This document shows, in pieces, positions 51,585 through 59,201 of a stretch of DNA of 64,000 bases. The DNA comes from Verrucomicrobiaceae bacterium (GTDB lineage Bacteria > Verrucomicrobiota > Verrucomicrobiia > Verrucomicrobiales > Verrucomicrobiaceae). The position numbers were made by a program, and so were the translations under genes. Below the pieces are notes generated by a model, which saw only the letters and a list, made by a program, of their open reading frames with translations, was not told the DNA's origin and made no database searches. Where the stretch lies: the NCBI GenBank assembly GCA_024232965.1, contig JACKQF010000009.1, forward strand, positions 138,342 through 202,341. Direction: 5' to 3'. Every line of letters begins with the position of its first letter. Position 1 is the stretch's first letter.

Positions 51585-52571
51585 GTGATCAGTAGCGATG
51601 ATGGCGAAACTACTCGTTATACTGTCCATCGGGATGGATTGACGGAAGGCCCCTTTGATAAGTCCTTTATCGAAGCGATGGTGATGTCTGGGGTCTACCC
51701 TTCTTCGATTCTGGTCAGTCGTGATGGAGAAACCAATACATTTAAGTGGGACCAGGAATCAGGGTGTCCCCAAACCTTGCCCAAGAGGACGGAGAGACGC
51801 CAAATGCGGGGCGGAACTGCGGTCCCGCATAGTTTATTTTCGCCGTCCGAGCGCTGTGATAATACGGGGATGCCCCCTGGTGGTGTCGATACGGTTAAGT
51901 CGGCGCAAAATTCAGCCCGTCCGATTGGCGGCGAGACTGTTTTCGCTTGGTTGGTAGGCATCTTTGCTGTTTTTACGCTATTTTGGGTCTTCGCACAAAT
52001 TAGCGACTCGAGATCCAGCACGAAATCTTCGCCTGGTTACGCTTCCCGCGAACCTGTCCGACCCCAGTCGCTGCCAACGTCCACGCCCCCGCAAAGACCG
52101 CGAATCTCGGAAACTGTCTATTCCCCGCCACCACCACCCAGCCACCTCGCCACCACCATTCCGCCGCCCCGCTCTTACACTCAGCCGACATCGGTGCCGC
52201 CGCCCACCTATAGTTCACCACCCGCTCCGAGGGTTGATCTGGATACGCAACTGTACCGCGATGCGTACGGGCGGACTTACAGGGTCCCAAACTCTGCATA
52301 CGGGCGTCTGCTTTTGATGAAGTCGACGCTGGAAGAGCAGAAGCGGCGATTAGACCAACGCGAAGAAGAAGTGGACACGCTACGGCGTCGAATTGATCAA
52401 GCGCGACTTTACCTCGACCGCACAAGTCAATATGCGATCGATTCCTTTAATCGGGACGTTTCTCGACTCAATGCAATGATTGAGGCGCTTCAGCCCGCCG
52501 TGGATGGTTTCAATCGCGATGTGGACTCCTTCAACGCTGAACTTGCGAGGGTCGGCACACTAATCCGTTAA
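51585..52571 (+). CDS. GYF-domain single-pass membrane protein with coiled coil (chaperone cluster gene 1)
   Basis: 328 residues from a GTG at 51585, preceded by AGGA; no later start keeps the domain. A GYF_2-like domain (about 10-60: YTVHRDGLTEGPFDKSFIEAMVMSGVYP) is followed by a linker, one membrane helix (119-139), a Pro/Ser-rich spacer (145-217) and a C-terminal coiled coil (about 232-328, EEQKRRLDQREEEVDTLRRRIDQ). GYF domains bind proline-rich peptides, and proline-rich stretches occur in this protein itself and in the SH3 protein of gene 9. It likely forms a membrane scaffold. The kinase gene starts 3 bases after its stop. Confidence 0.75.
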   Translation: MISSDDGETTRYTVHRDGLTEGPFDKSFIEAMVMSGVYPSSILVSRDGETNTFKWDQESGCPQTLPKRTERRQMRGGTAVPHSLFSPSERCDNTGMPPGGVDTVKSAQNSARPIGGETVFAWLVGIFAVFTLFWVFAQISDSRSSTKSSPGYASREPVRPQSLPTSTPPQRPRISETVYSPPPPPSHLATTIPPPRSYTQPTSVPPPTYSSPPAPRVDLDTQLYRDAYGRTYRVPNSAYGRLLLMKSTLEEQKRRLDQREEEVDTLRRRIDQARLYLDRTSQYAIDSFNRDVSRLNAMIEALQPAVDGFNRDVDSFNAELARVGTLIR

Positions 52572-52574
52572 GCC

Positions 52575-53672
52575 ATGGCAATTCTGTCCGAAGGTCAAAC
52601 AATCCGAGACACTTACGAAGTCGAAAGATTTCTGGGGGAAGGTGCCTTTGCGGAAGTCTATCGAGTAAAGCATCGCTTTTTGGGACGCCAAGCAATGAAG
52701 GTGTTCAAGGCCGCCGGCATGACGTTGGGCGACATCGAAGAGATGCTGGGTGAAGCCATCATGCTCTCAAAAATCGGACACCCGAACATCGTCCGGGTCT
52801 TCGACGCCAACACCCTCGAGACTGATCGAGGTCTATTTGGATACTTCACGATGGAGAACGTCCCAGGAGGAAGCCTCGAGAAATTCTGGCAATCGCATGG
52901 GACCAAATTTGTCCCGCTGGAAACGACCATCGACTTGATGAAGCAGGTTTGCCGGGGCCTCACCGTGGCACATCGATCCGATCCGCCAGTGATACATCGG
53001 GACATCAAACCTCAAAACATCCTTGTCGGCTACGAAGTGGATGGCCTTCGGGCACGGGTCAGCGATTTCGGACTGGCCAAAAGTGTCAATCCTCTCACCT
53101 TGCTGGCTACTGCCGCAGGAACCCTGACATTCAAGGCACCAGAGGCGTTTTCCGAGACCAAGGGAGATTCCTGCGCCGGGGATGTCTGGGCATTGGGAAC
53201 CACCCTCTACCTGTTGCTGACGGATCGCCTTCCTTACGAGATGCCTCATGACTTGGGCTGGGGAAGCCAGGATCTTTTCCAGCAGAAGGTTCGGCCAGCG
53301 TCCGAGTTCAACGCAGATGTGAACCGCGCCCTCGATGACATCCTCCAAAAAACTCTGGCAATCAAGGTTGAGGATCGCTATCGAGATGCACGGGAGCTTC
53401 TGAATGCACTGGAGTCGTGGCGCCCAGGCAGCGATCACGTTCCCGTCAAGCAGCTGCCTCCAGACGTGTCGAAGACGGCACTGGGCAGCGCTATCTCCAC
53501 GCCCAACGAACAACTCGCCAAGCAAAAGGCCCAGCAAGCCCTCGATCTGAAGAAGGAAGGTCGTCTAGCGGACGCTGCAGACCTGATGGAGGAGGCTTTC
53601 AATAAGTGGCCCGACCTGAGGGACAAGTATGCCGGCCAAGTCCGTCTTTGGAGATGTGGAATCACGATGTAA
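52575..53672 (+). CDS. Eukaryotic-like Ser/Thr protein kinase (chaperone cluster gene 2)
   Basis: 365 residues. The kinase domain (about 14-275) is complete: glycine loop LGEGAFAEVY (20-29), catalytic Lys42 in AMKVFK, Glu60 region, HRDIKPQN (His141, Asp143), DFG (164-166), APE and DVWALGTTLYLLL. All catalytic residues are present, so it is probably active. No membrane helix. The C-terminal 70 residues form TPR-like helices (AKQKAQQALDLKKEGRLADAADLMEEAFNKWPDL). It could phosphorylate the chaperones or adaptors of the same operon (inference). The next start lies 10 bases after its stop. Confidence 0.9.
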   Translation: MAILSEGQTIRDTYEVERFLGEGAFAEVYRVKHRFLGRQAMKVFKAAGMTLGDIEEMLGEAIMLSKIGHPNIVRVFDANTLETDRGLFGYFTMENVPGGSLEKFWQSHGTKFVPLETTIDLMKQVCRGLTVAHRSDPPVIHRDIKPQNILVGYEVDGLRARVSDFGLAKSVNPLTLLATAAGTLTFKAPEAFSETKGDSCAGDVWALGTTLYLLLTDRLPYEMPHDLGWGSQDLFQQKVRPASEFNADVNRALDDILQKTLAIKVEDRYRDARELLNALESWRPGSDHVPVKQLPPDVSKTALGSAISTPNEQLAKQKAQQALDLKKEGRLADAADLMEEAFNKWPDLRDKYAGQVRLWRCGITM

Positions 53673-53682
53673 CGCCCCCACC

Positions 53683-55416
53683 ATGCCCGACGATACCCAT
53701 TCAAGCGAGTGCCCGCCCCTTATAGAGGCTTCGACTCTGCGCCTCTACCAGAACAACATCTTTCGTATCACCGGGCTACCGGTTGACGCCACTCCGCGGG
53801 AAGTTTCCCGACGCGCACAGGAGCTGCAAATGATGGAGGAAATGGGGACAGTTGGAGGTGGCGTCTTTGCATTCCCCCTTATTCCGCCTCCCACCACCGA
53901 AGACATCCGCCAAGCCCTGGCGAGAATGAAGGAGCCCGAGCACCGCATGGTCGACGAGTTCTTCTGGTATTGGCCTGAAAAATTTGGAGACAGCAAGAAC
54001 GACGAGGCGATTCAGGCGCTGCTCGCGGGTGATGCGCAGAAAGCAATCGACATCTGGGTCGAACGGGAAAGTTATGGGAACTCGATCGTGGCTACTCACA
54101 ATCTTGCCGTCATGTTTCACATGTTCGCAGTCGACTGGACAAATCACCATGTAAACCATGGTCTTGAAGAGGAACGGGAGGAAAAGGTCCGCGACCACTG
54201 GCTCAATGCGTTTGAGAGATGGGAGGACCTCGCCGATTCGGATGTGATGTGGGACGTCATCAAGGACCGCGTCCGCTCCCTTAACGATGAGGTATTGACG
54301 ACGGGTTTCGTTCGCAGGATGCGCCTAGCCCTGCCCCAGGCATTTGACCGGGTGAATGCTGAGGCGGCATTGAAGTTTGCAGAGCGCGGGGAAATGAATT
54401 GGGCAGAGACCCATGTCGACCTCATGCGCCAGACCCATCAGGGACTGGATGATGTTGAGAGCACGTCGGAATTGGTCTTGGCACCGACCAAGAAAAGACT
54501 TCAGCAATTGCTGCGAAGCTCTGAGGACGCCATTGATAAGGACCTATCCAAGTTTCCCCAAGTTGCAACGAGCCTCATGGAAAAGGCCAGACCTTTGATG
54601 GAGCTCTTCGATTTGTTTTACGGATCGGAATCGGAAGAGCGGAGCGAACTTTTCGACGAAGTCGCGCAAACAGTTTATTCCTCTGGCGCCACGTTTCGGA
54701 AAGAGACGGAAGATCACTCTGCGCTACTGCCCGTCTTAAAAGCAGCCCTTCACTTTGCCGCGGCTTCACGCATCCGTGAGAAGATCATTGAAGCCATTCA
54801 AATCGTCAGCGGCGATGTCGCGAGCGAAAAGCTTGCGCCGCTCTTTGAGAAGCTCAAACAGATCGAGGAGTCTTCCTCCTCGCCCAAGACAAAACTCGGC
54901 AGCATCAAGGCTCAAATTCTGCCACTACTGCCAAAGGTGGCTACGGAAGAAGGGTTTTCGTCAGAGGTATACGGCTACCTGTCGGACTCTGTTGCTCACG
55001 TGCTTCGTGAGATATCCATTCGTGCCCACAATGAGCACTTTGATTTCGACACCGCGTTTGCCGCCATTCAGCTTGCACAGAAATTTGCCCGGGAGTCAGA
55101 ACTGAAGCAACGTCTCGACGGCGATTTGAAGGCGCTCAACAAAAACAAGCAAAACCACAAGTGCACGTTCTGCAAGCAACGCACGCCTGATCCTTCCAGC
55201 ACACTGAAGCTCACAGCGGAGCAGATGCGCCAAACAGGGATGTTGGCCTCCATGACTCCCGATTTAATCCGCCAGATCACTGAGGATGGAGGAGTCACCC
55301 TTCCGCGTTGCTCAGTCTGCGCCGCACAGCACGAGGGAGGCAACAAAGACAACAACGTTGGCTGCATCGTCGCCGTCGTCATCATCATCATTTTGATTAT
55401 CGCTGCCAACAGCTAG
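53683..55416 (+). CDS. Tail-anchored J-like protein with zinc ribbon (chaperone cluster gene 3)
   Basis: 577 residues from the ATG at 53683. The N-terminus (25-100) has the helix pattern of a J-domain start, NIFRITGLPVDATPREVSRRAQEL, then DIRQALARMKEPEHRMVDEFFWYW, which parallels the DnaJ helix IV (bacterial ...LSDPEKRARYD). The HPD motif required to stimulate Hsp70 ATPase is absent. A long helical middle (105-490) is followed by two CX2C pairs (494-497 and 543-546, a zinc ribbon) and a C-terminal membrane helix (561-575). It is probably a membrane-docked partner of the Hsp70-like protein. An upstream start at 53629 overlaps the kinase gene and is not needed. Confidence 0.75.
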   Translation: MPDDTHSSECPPLIEASTLRLYQNNIFRITGLPVDATPREVSRRAQELQMMEEMGTVGGGVFAFPLIPPPTTEDIRQALARMKEPEHRMVDEFFWYWPEKFGDSKNDEAIQALLAGDAQKAIDIWVERESYGNSIVATHNLAVMFHMFAVDWTNHHVNHGLEEEREEKVRDHWLNAFERWEDLADSDVMWDVIKDRVRSLNDEVLTTGFVRRMRLALPQAFDRVNAEAALKFAERGEMNWAETHVDLMRQTHQGLDDVESTSELVLAPTKKRLQQLLRSSEDAIDKDLSKFPQVATSLMEKARPLMELFDLFYGSESEERSELFDEVAQTVYSSGATFRKETEDHSALLPVLKAALHFAAASRIREKIIEAIQIVSGDVASEKLAPLFEKLKQIEESSSSPKTKLGSIKAQILPLLPKVATEEGFSSEVYGYLSDSVAHVLREISIRAHNEHFDFDTAFAAIQLAQKFARESELKQRLDGDLKALNKNKQNHKCTFCKQRTPDPSSTLKLTAEQMRQTGMLASMTPDLIRQITEDGGVTLPRCSVCAAQHEGGNKDNNVGCIVAVVIIIILIIAANS

Positions 55417-55444
55417 CCAGTCCGCCTCCAATCCCAAAAATGCA

Positions 55445-55942
55445 ATGAAGATACCAGACGATCTCCAAATTCCGAATACGCCCTTCCCCACCGCAGCCAA
55501 GGAGTTGGCAGCGGTCGCACACCCCGATGAGGCTGGCGATACAAGTGTGGCACAACTGAAGACCAAGTTTGCGGAAATTCAGAAGGCGCTGATCGAAATG
55601 ACCAATCACGCTTGGCGAATTGGACAATCCGTCAATGATCCAGAAACCGGAGAACCCAAGGAGGAGCTTGCCCGTCAGGACATCCGTCGTGTGGCGAAAG
55701 CAGCCGATGCGCTCGGGGAAAGCATCACCAACGTGGGTATTCGTGTGCTTGACCGCTGCGGTGAGGACTTCGATCCGGGACTGCCGGACCAAGTGATCAC
55801 CGAGGAACCCCGCGAGGGGATTTCGCGGGATCGTATCATCCGCACCATTCGGCCCACCATCATGTGGGGTCTCACCATGGTCCAGCAGGGCCAAATTGAT
55901 ATTGCCGTTCCTGCTAAACAATCCAGTGACGGAGCTATCTAG
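55445..55942 (+). CDS. GrpE-like nucleotide exchange factor (chaperone cluster gene 4)
   Basis: 165 residues. A helical segment (about 33-95) precedes a beta region whose motifs resemble the GrpE beta domain: VLDRCGEDFDPGLPDQVITEE (FDP at 109-111) corresponds to GrpE GEPFDPNLHEAV, and IRPTIMWGLTMVQQGQIDI resembles the RPAxV-type end. The order of late strands differs from E. coli GrpE, as in other GrpE-like partners of divergent Hsp70s. It should speed ADP release from the neighbouring Hsp70-like protein. Cys105 is unusual. It lies between the J-like gene and the Hsp70-like gene. Confidence 0.7.
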   Translation: MKIPDDLQIPNTPFPTAAKELAAVAHPDEAGDTSVAQLKTKFAEIQKALIEMTNHAWRIGQSVNDPETGEPKEELARQDIRRVAKAADALGESITNVGIRVLDRCGEDFDPGLPDQVITEEPREGISRDRIIRTIRPTIMWGLTMVQQGQIDIAVPAKQSSDGAI

Positions 55943-55971
55943 CGTCACCAGTTCATCCGAAAATTTGACCG

Positions 55972-56277
55972 ATGAAACTCTTCAATTTCTTCAAACGCAA
56001 GTCACCATCATCCGACTCTGGGTTGTTTTCTGGGGGAAACGGAACCTCGTTCGACGATGCCATTGTGATTCATACAAAGTCCTCAATCATTGGCATCCCG
56101 CTGGAGCGCAGAAAGCTGGCCGAATTGTATGGAACGGAAGGTGCCGACTGCACGCTCGAACAACGCTATTCCACTTCTGAAAAGGGCAGGTCGTTCGACG
56201 TCTACGACATCCGCTTCAAGTCCGGGACCACAGCCAGCGTCTATTTCGACATCACGAATTTCTTTGGGAAAATGTAA
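55972..56277 (+). CDS. Small orphan protein in the chaperone cluster (gene 5)
   Basis: 101 residues; I do not recognise a family. The basic Phe-rich start MKLFNFFKRK suggests membrane or nucleic-acid contact. The rest looks like a compact alpha/beta domain (FDDAIVIHTKSSIIGIPLERRKLAELYG; FDVYDIRFKSGTTASVYFDITNFFGK). It sits between the GrpE-like and Hsp70-like genes, with gaps of 29 and 16 bases, so it is a part of the operon and not a chance reading frame. Confidence 0.65.
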   Translation: MKLFNFFKRKSPSSDSGLFSGGNGTSFDDAIVIHTKSSIIGIPLERRKLAELYGTEGADCTLEQRYSTSEKGRSFDVYDIRFKSGTTASVYFDITNFFGKM

Positions 56278-56293
56278 AAAAACCACCATCGCT

Positions 56294-58780
56294 ATGAGCA
56301 GAACCACTATCGACTTCGGCATCGACCTCGGAACCACGAACAGCGCCGTTGCGGTGCTCAATGACATCGAACCAGAGATCATCAAGAACAACGACGACCT
56401 GGACATCACCTCATCGGCCGTCTGGATCAACCGGAAGGGCGTGGTGCATGTCGGCAGTCGGGCCAAGCAGGCCACGGCCAGTGAACGTGACCATGCCAAT
56501 GCCTTTATCGAGTTCAAGCGCCTGATGGGCACGCCCACCGAGTATCACTTCGAGGCGAGTGGAGAACGGCGCAAACCGGAGGACCTGTCCGCTGAGGTTC
56601 TCAAAGCCTTGAAGGCGGCGGTGGAAGCTCGAACAGGTGAGGTAATCTCGTCGGCGGTGATCACCGTCCCAGCCGCATTTGAACTTCATCAGTGTGATGC
56701 GACCCGCCAAGCAGCCACGTTGGCTGGATTGCGCGCTTGCGCTTTAGTCCAGGAACCTGTGGCGGCTGCATTGGCCTACGGTTTTCAGGTCGATTCAGAG
56801 AAGGCGTATTGGTTGGTCTATGACTTTGGCGGGGGCACCTTTGACGCCGCGATCATCAAGGCGGAGGACGGCATGATCAATGTGGTCCATCACGGGGGCG
56901 ATAATTTCCTCGGCGGTTCTGACATCGACTGGGCCATCGTGGAGCAGGTCATCATGCCGGAGCTGAAACGAAACTACGACCTGCCCGGGTTTGAGCGGGG
57001 ATCCGAGAGGTGGAAGCTGGAGATACTTCGCATCAAGCACGCCGTCGAAACCGCCAAGATTGACCTATCGACCAAGGAGCGGACCTCACTTCCCGTCTTT
57101 GAGTTCGAGGATGCTTCGGGGGAAACCGTGCTCGGAGACGAACTGGAATTGTCTCGCGATGACGTCGTAGCAGCGGCGAAGCCCCTTATCGGGAAGTCGA
57201 TCGATATCTGCAAGCGCATCCTCAAGGAGAAGAACCTCGATCCATCGTCTCTAGCCAAGGTCATTGTCGTTGGAGGCCCCACAAAGGCTCCCTATTTCCG
57301 GGACCTTCTCGCCAGCGGGCTTGGCGTCGAAATCGATTTCAGTCAGGATCCACTGACCGTCGTTGCCCGTGGAGCTGCGATCTTCGCGGGCACCCAAAAA
57401 ATGGACAAGACACTACTGAAGGGAGCTGAGGCGGGGGAATTTCAGATCAATATCTCCGATAAATACAAGACGGTAGGTCACGAAACGGATCCCTTGATCG
57501 CCGGCAAAGTGAACGACTCAGATGGCAAACCAGCCTCCGGGCTCTCGATAGAGTTCTCCAACGTAGCAACGAAATGGCGGAGTGGTCAGGTGCCCCTCAA
57601 TGCTGACGGGGCTTTCATGATCAACCTCCTGGCCGACAAGGGCAGTCGAAATCGGTTCGAGATCAAATTGACGGATCAGACTGGGAACCAGCAACGCGCA
57701 GTCCCGGATCACGTGCTCTATACGGTAGGCGCCGTTATTGAGGAACAGCCGCTATTGAAGTCCATCGGACTGGGTAAGGCGGACAATTCAGTCGATTGGT
57801 TTTTCAAGGCCGGTTCCGGCCTCCCTCAGAAAAAACGCTGGAACACACCCTACAGGACGACGGTGACTCTTGAGCCGGGCACGGGCAAAGACAAAGTTCT
57901 GATACCGATTGTGGAGGGCGAACAAGATCAAGCAGACCGCAATCGGGTTGTTGGAAATTTGGTCATTGATTCCTCGATGGTGCGTCGGACCCTTCCGACG
58001 GGATCTGATATGGAGATTACGCTCAAGATTTCGGAGTCCCGAACGCTGACGTTAGAGGCGTACTTCCCGCTGCTGGACGAGGAGTTCACCAAGCAGGTTG
58101 ATGTTGAAAAGGAAAGCAGCAATCCAGATCGTCTCAAGGAACTGCTGCAACAAGAGAAGGGTCGTATGGAGAAATTGCGGGAGAAGGCCGAAGATTCGAA
58201 TGATGACGCATTGATTGATCAGTTGGATGATCTGGAAAAGGATCGCGAACGGGATCGACTCGTCAAGGCCGCTGCCAGCGACCCTGCTGCGGCGGAGAAG
58301 GGCCAGGCGCGCATCTTGGAACTGCAACTCGAATTGGACCGGTTGGAGGGCCAGGCGGAGTGGCCCACACAAGTTCAACAAGCCAGAAAGCTTCAAGAAC
58401 AACTCGAGAGTCTGGTCGACGAACACGGTGATCGGGCTATGCGGAAGGAAGCTGAAGAATGGTCAGAGTCGCTTGAGCGCATCATCGAAGGGAAGAAGGC
58501 CGAGCGGATTAAGAAAAAGATCAGCGAAGGGAACACCATATACTTCAGGGTCCTGGCCAGCATTCCCGCTTTTTGGGTGGCGCAGTTCCAGCGGATGGAG
58601 GGTGCTGACGCTGACTACAGCAACCCGACCGAGGCAGAACGACTCTTGGAGCGTGGTCGAGGTTACCTGAACAGCAACAACCTTGAAGGATTGAAGGACG
58701 TCGTCACCCGGCTGTGGCAACTCATGCCAGAAAAGGAAGTGGAGCGAATGCAGCGTGGCGTTGGAGCAACCATTATCTAA
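56294..58780 (+). CDS. Enlarged Hsp70-like chaperone (chaperone cluster gene 6)
   Basis: 828 residues from the ATG at 56294, about 190 longer than DnaK. The ATPase domain (1-370) has the phosphate-1 motif FGIDLGTTNSAVAV, phosphate-2 VYDFGGGTFDAAII (near 176-188) and adenosine motif VIVVGGPTKAP (near 323-333). Between it and the substrate-binding domain lies an Ig/carboxypeptidase-regulatory-like insertion (about 382-489, KVNDSDGKPASGLSIEFSNV). The beta substrate domain (about 490-596) and a long coiled-coil lid (597-828) follow. No EEVD-like end. It is expected to bind unfolded clients with ATP control. The next gene overlaps or follows by 7 bases. Confidence 0.92.
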   Translation: MSRTTIDFGIDLGTTNSAVAVLNDIEPEIIKNNDDLDITSSAVWINRKGVVHVGSRAKQATASERDHANAFIEFKRLMGTPTEYHFEASGERRKPEDLSAEVLKALKAAVEARTGEVISSAVITVPAAFELHQCDATRQAATLAGLRACALVQEPVAAALAYGFQVDSEKAYWLVYDFGGGTFDAAIIKAEDGMINVVHHGGDNFLGGSDIDWAIVEQVIMPELKRNYDLPGFERGSERWKLEILRIKHAVETAKIDLSTKERTSLPVFEFEDASGETVLGDELELSRDDVVAAAKPLIGKSIDICKRILKEKNLDPSSLAKVIVVGGPTKAPYFRDLLASGLGVEIDFSQDPLTVVARGAAIFAGTQKMDKTLLKGAEAGEFQINISDKYKTVGHETDPLIAGKVNDSDGKPASGLSIEFSNVATKWRSGQVPLNADGAFMINLLADKGSRNRFEIKLTDQTGNQQRAVPDHVLYTVGAVIEEQPLLKSIGLGKADNSVDWFFKAGSGLPQKKRWNTPYRTTVTLEPGTGKDKVLIPIVEGEQDQADRNRVVGNLVIDSSMVRRTLPTGSDMEITLKISESRTLTLEAYFPLLDEEFTKQVDVEKESSNPDRLKELLQQEKGRMEKLREKAEDSNDDALIDQLDDLEKDRERDRLVKAAASDPAAAEKGQARILELQLELDRLEGQAEWPTQVQQARKLQEQLESLVDEHGDRAMRKEAEEWSESLERIIEGKKAERIKKKISEGNTIYFRVLASIPAFWVAQFQRMEGADADYSNPTEAERLLERGRGYLNSNNLEGLKDVVTRLWQLMPEKEVERMQRGVGATII

Positions 58781-58787
58781 CGATCAC

Positions 58788-59186
58788 ATGTCGCGCGGCA
58801 CTGGTATTACGACCCTGATCGAGTTCGATCAGAAGCTTCTGCTTGCCCGGGCTTCTGAGTTGGCCAACTTAGGCCACCTGCTCAAAGCGGAGGCTTTGCT
58901 TCAGGGAACCGACCTGAGGAGCGCTTCTCCTGAAGGGTTGGATCTACTCGCCAGAATTCACATCAAGCAGGGGCGATTCGACGATGCGCGCAAGCGGTGG
59001 GAGCAAGCCATCGCCTGCGATGACCACAACCGGGACAAGTTCAGGGACTGCCTGCGATTGTTGGCGAAATACTCAGCCAGCCATCTGCAAAGGAGGCGAA
59101 TCGAGTGGCGCCTCACTTTGGCCCTTCTGATAGCTGCCTTGGCAATGGGAATCTGGTCCTTGGCCACGATGCTCCTTCACAAATAA
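58788..59186 (+). CDS. TPR tail-anchored membrane protein (chaperone cluster gene 7)
   Basis: 132 residues from the ATG at 58788 (a GTG at 58755 overlapping the Hsp70-like gene is an alternative). Helical TPR-like repeats (ELANLGHLLKAEALLQGTDL; LLARIHIKQGRFDDARKRWEQAI) are followed by a C-terminal membrane helix (about 108-128, LTLALLIAALAMGIWSLATML). TPR proteins commonly bind Hsp70 or Hsp90 tails, so this may anchor the Hsp70-like protein to the membrane (inference). Confidence 0.7.
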   Translation: MSRGTGITTLIEFDQKLLLARASELANLGHLLKAEALLQGTDLRSASPEGLDLLARIHIKQGRFDDARKRWEQAIACDDHNRDKFRDCLRLLAKYSASHLQRRRIEWRLTLALLIAALAMGIWSLATMLLHK

Positions 59187-59201
59187 GTAAACCGGAGACT
59201 C

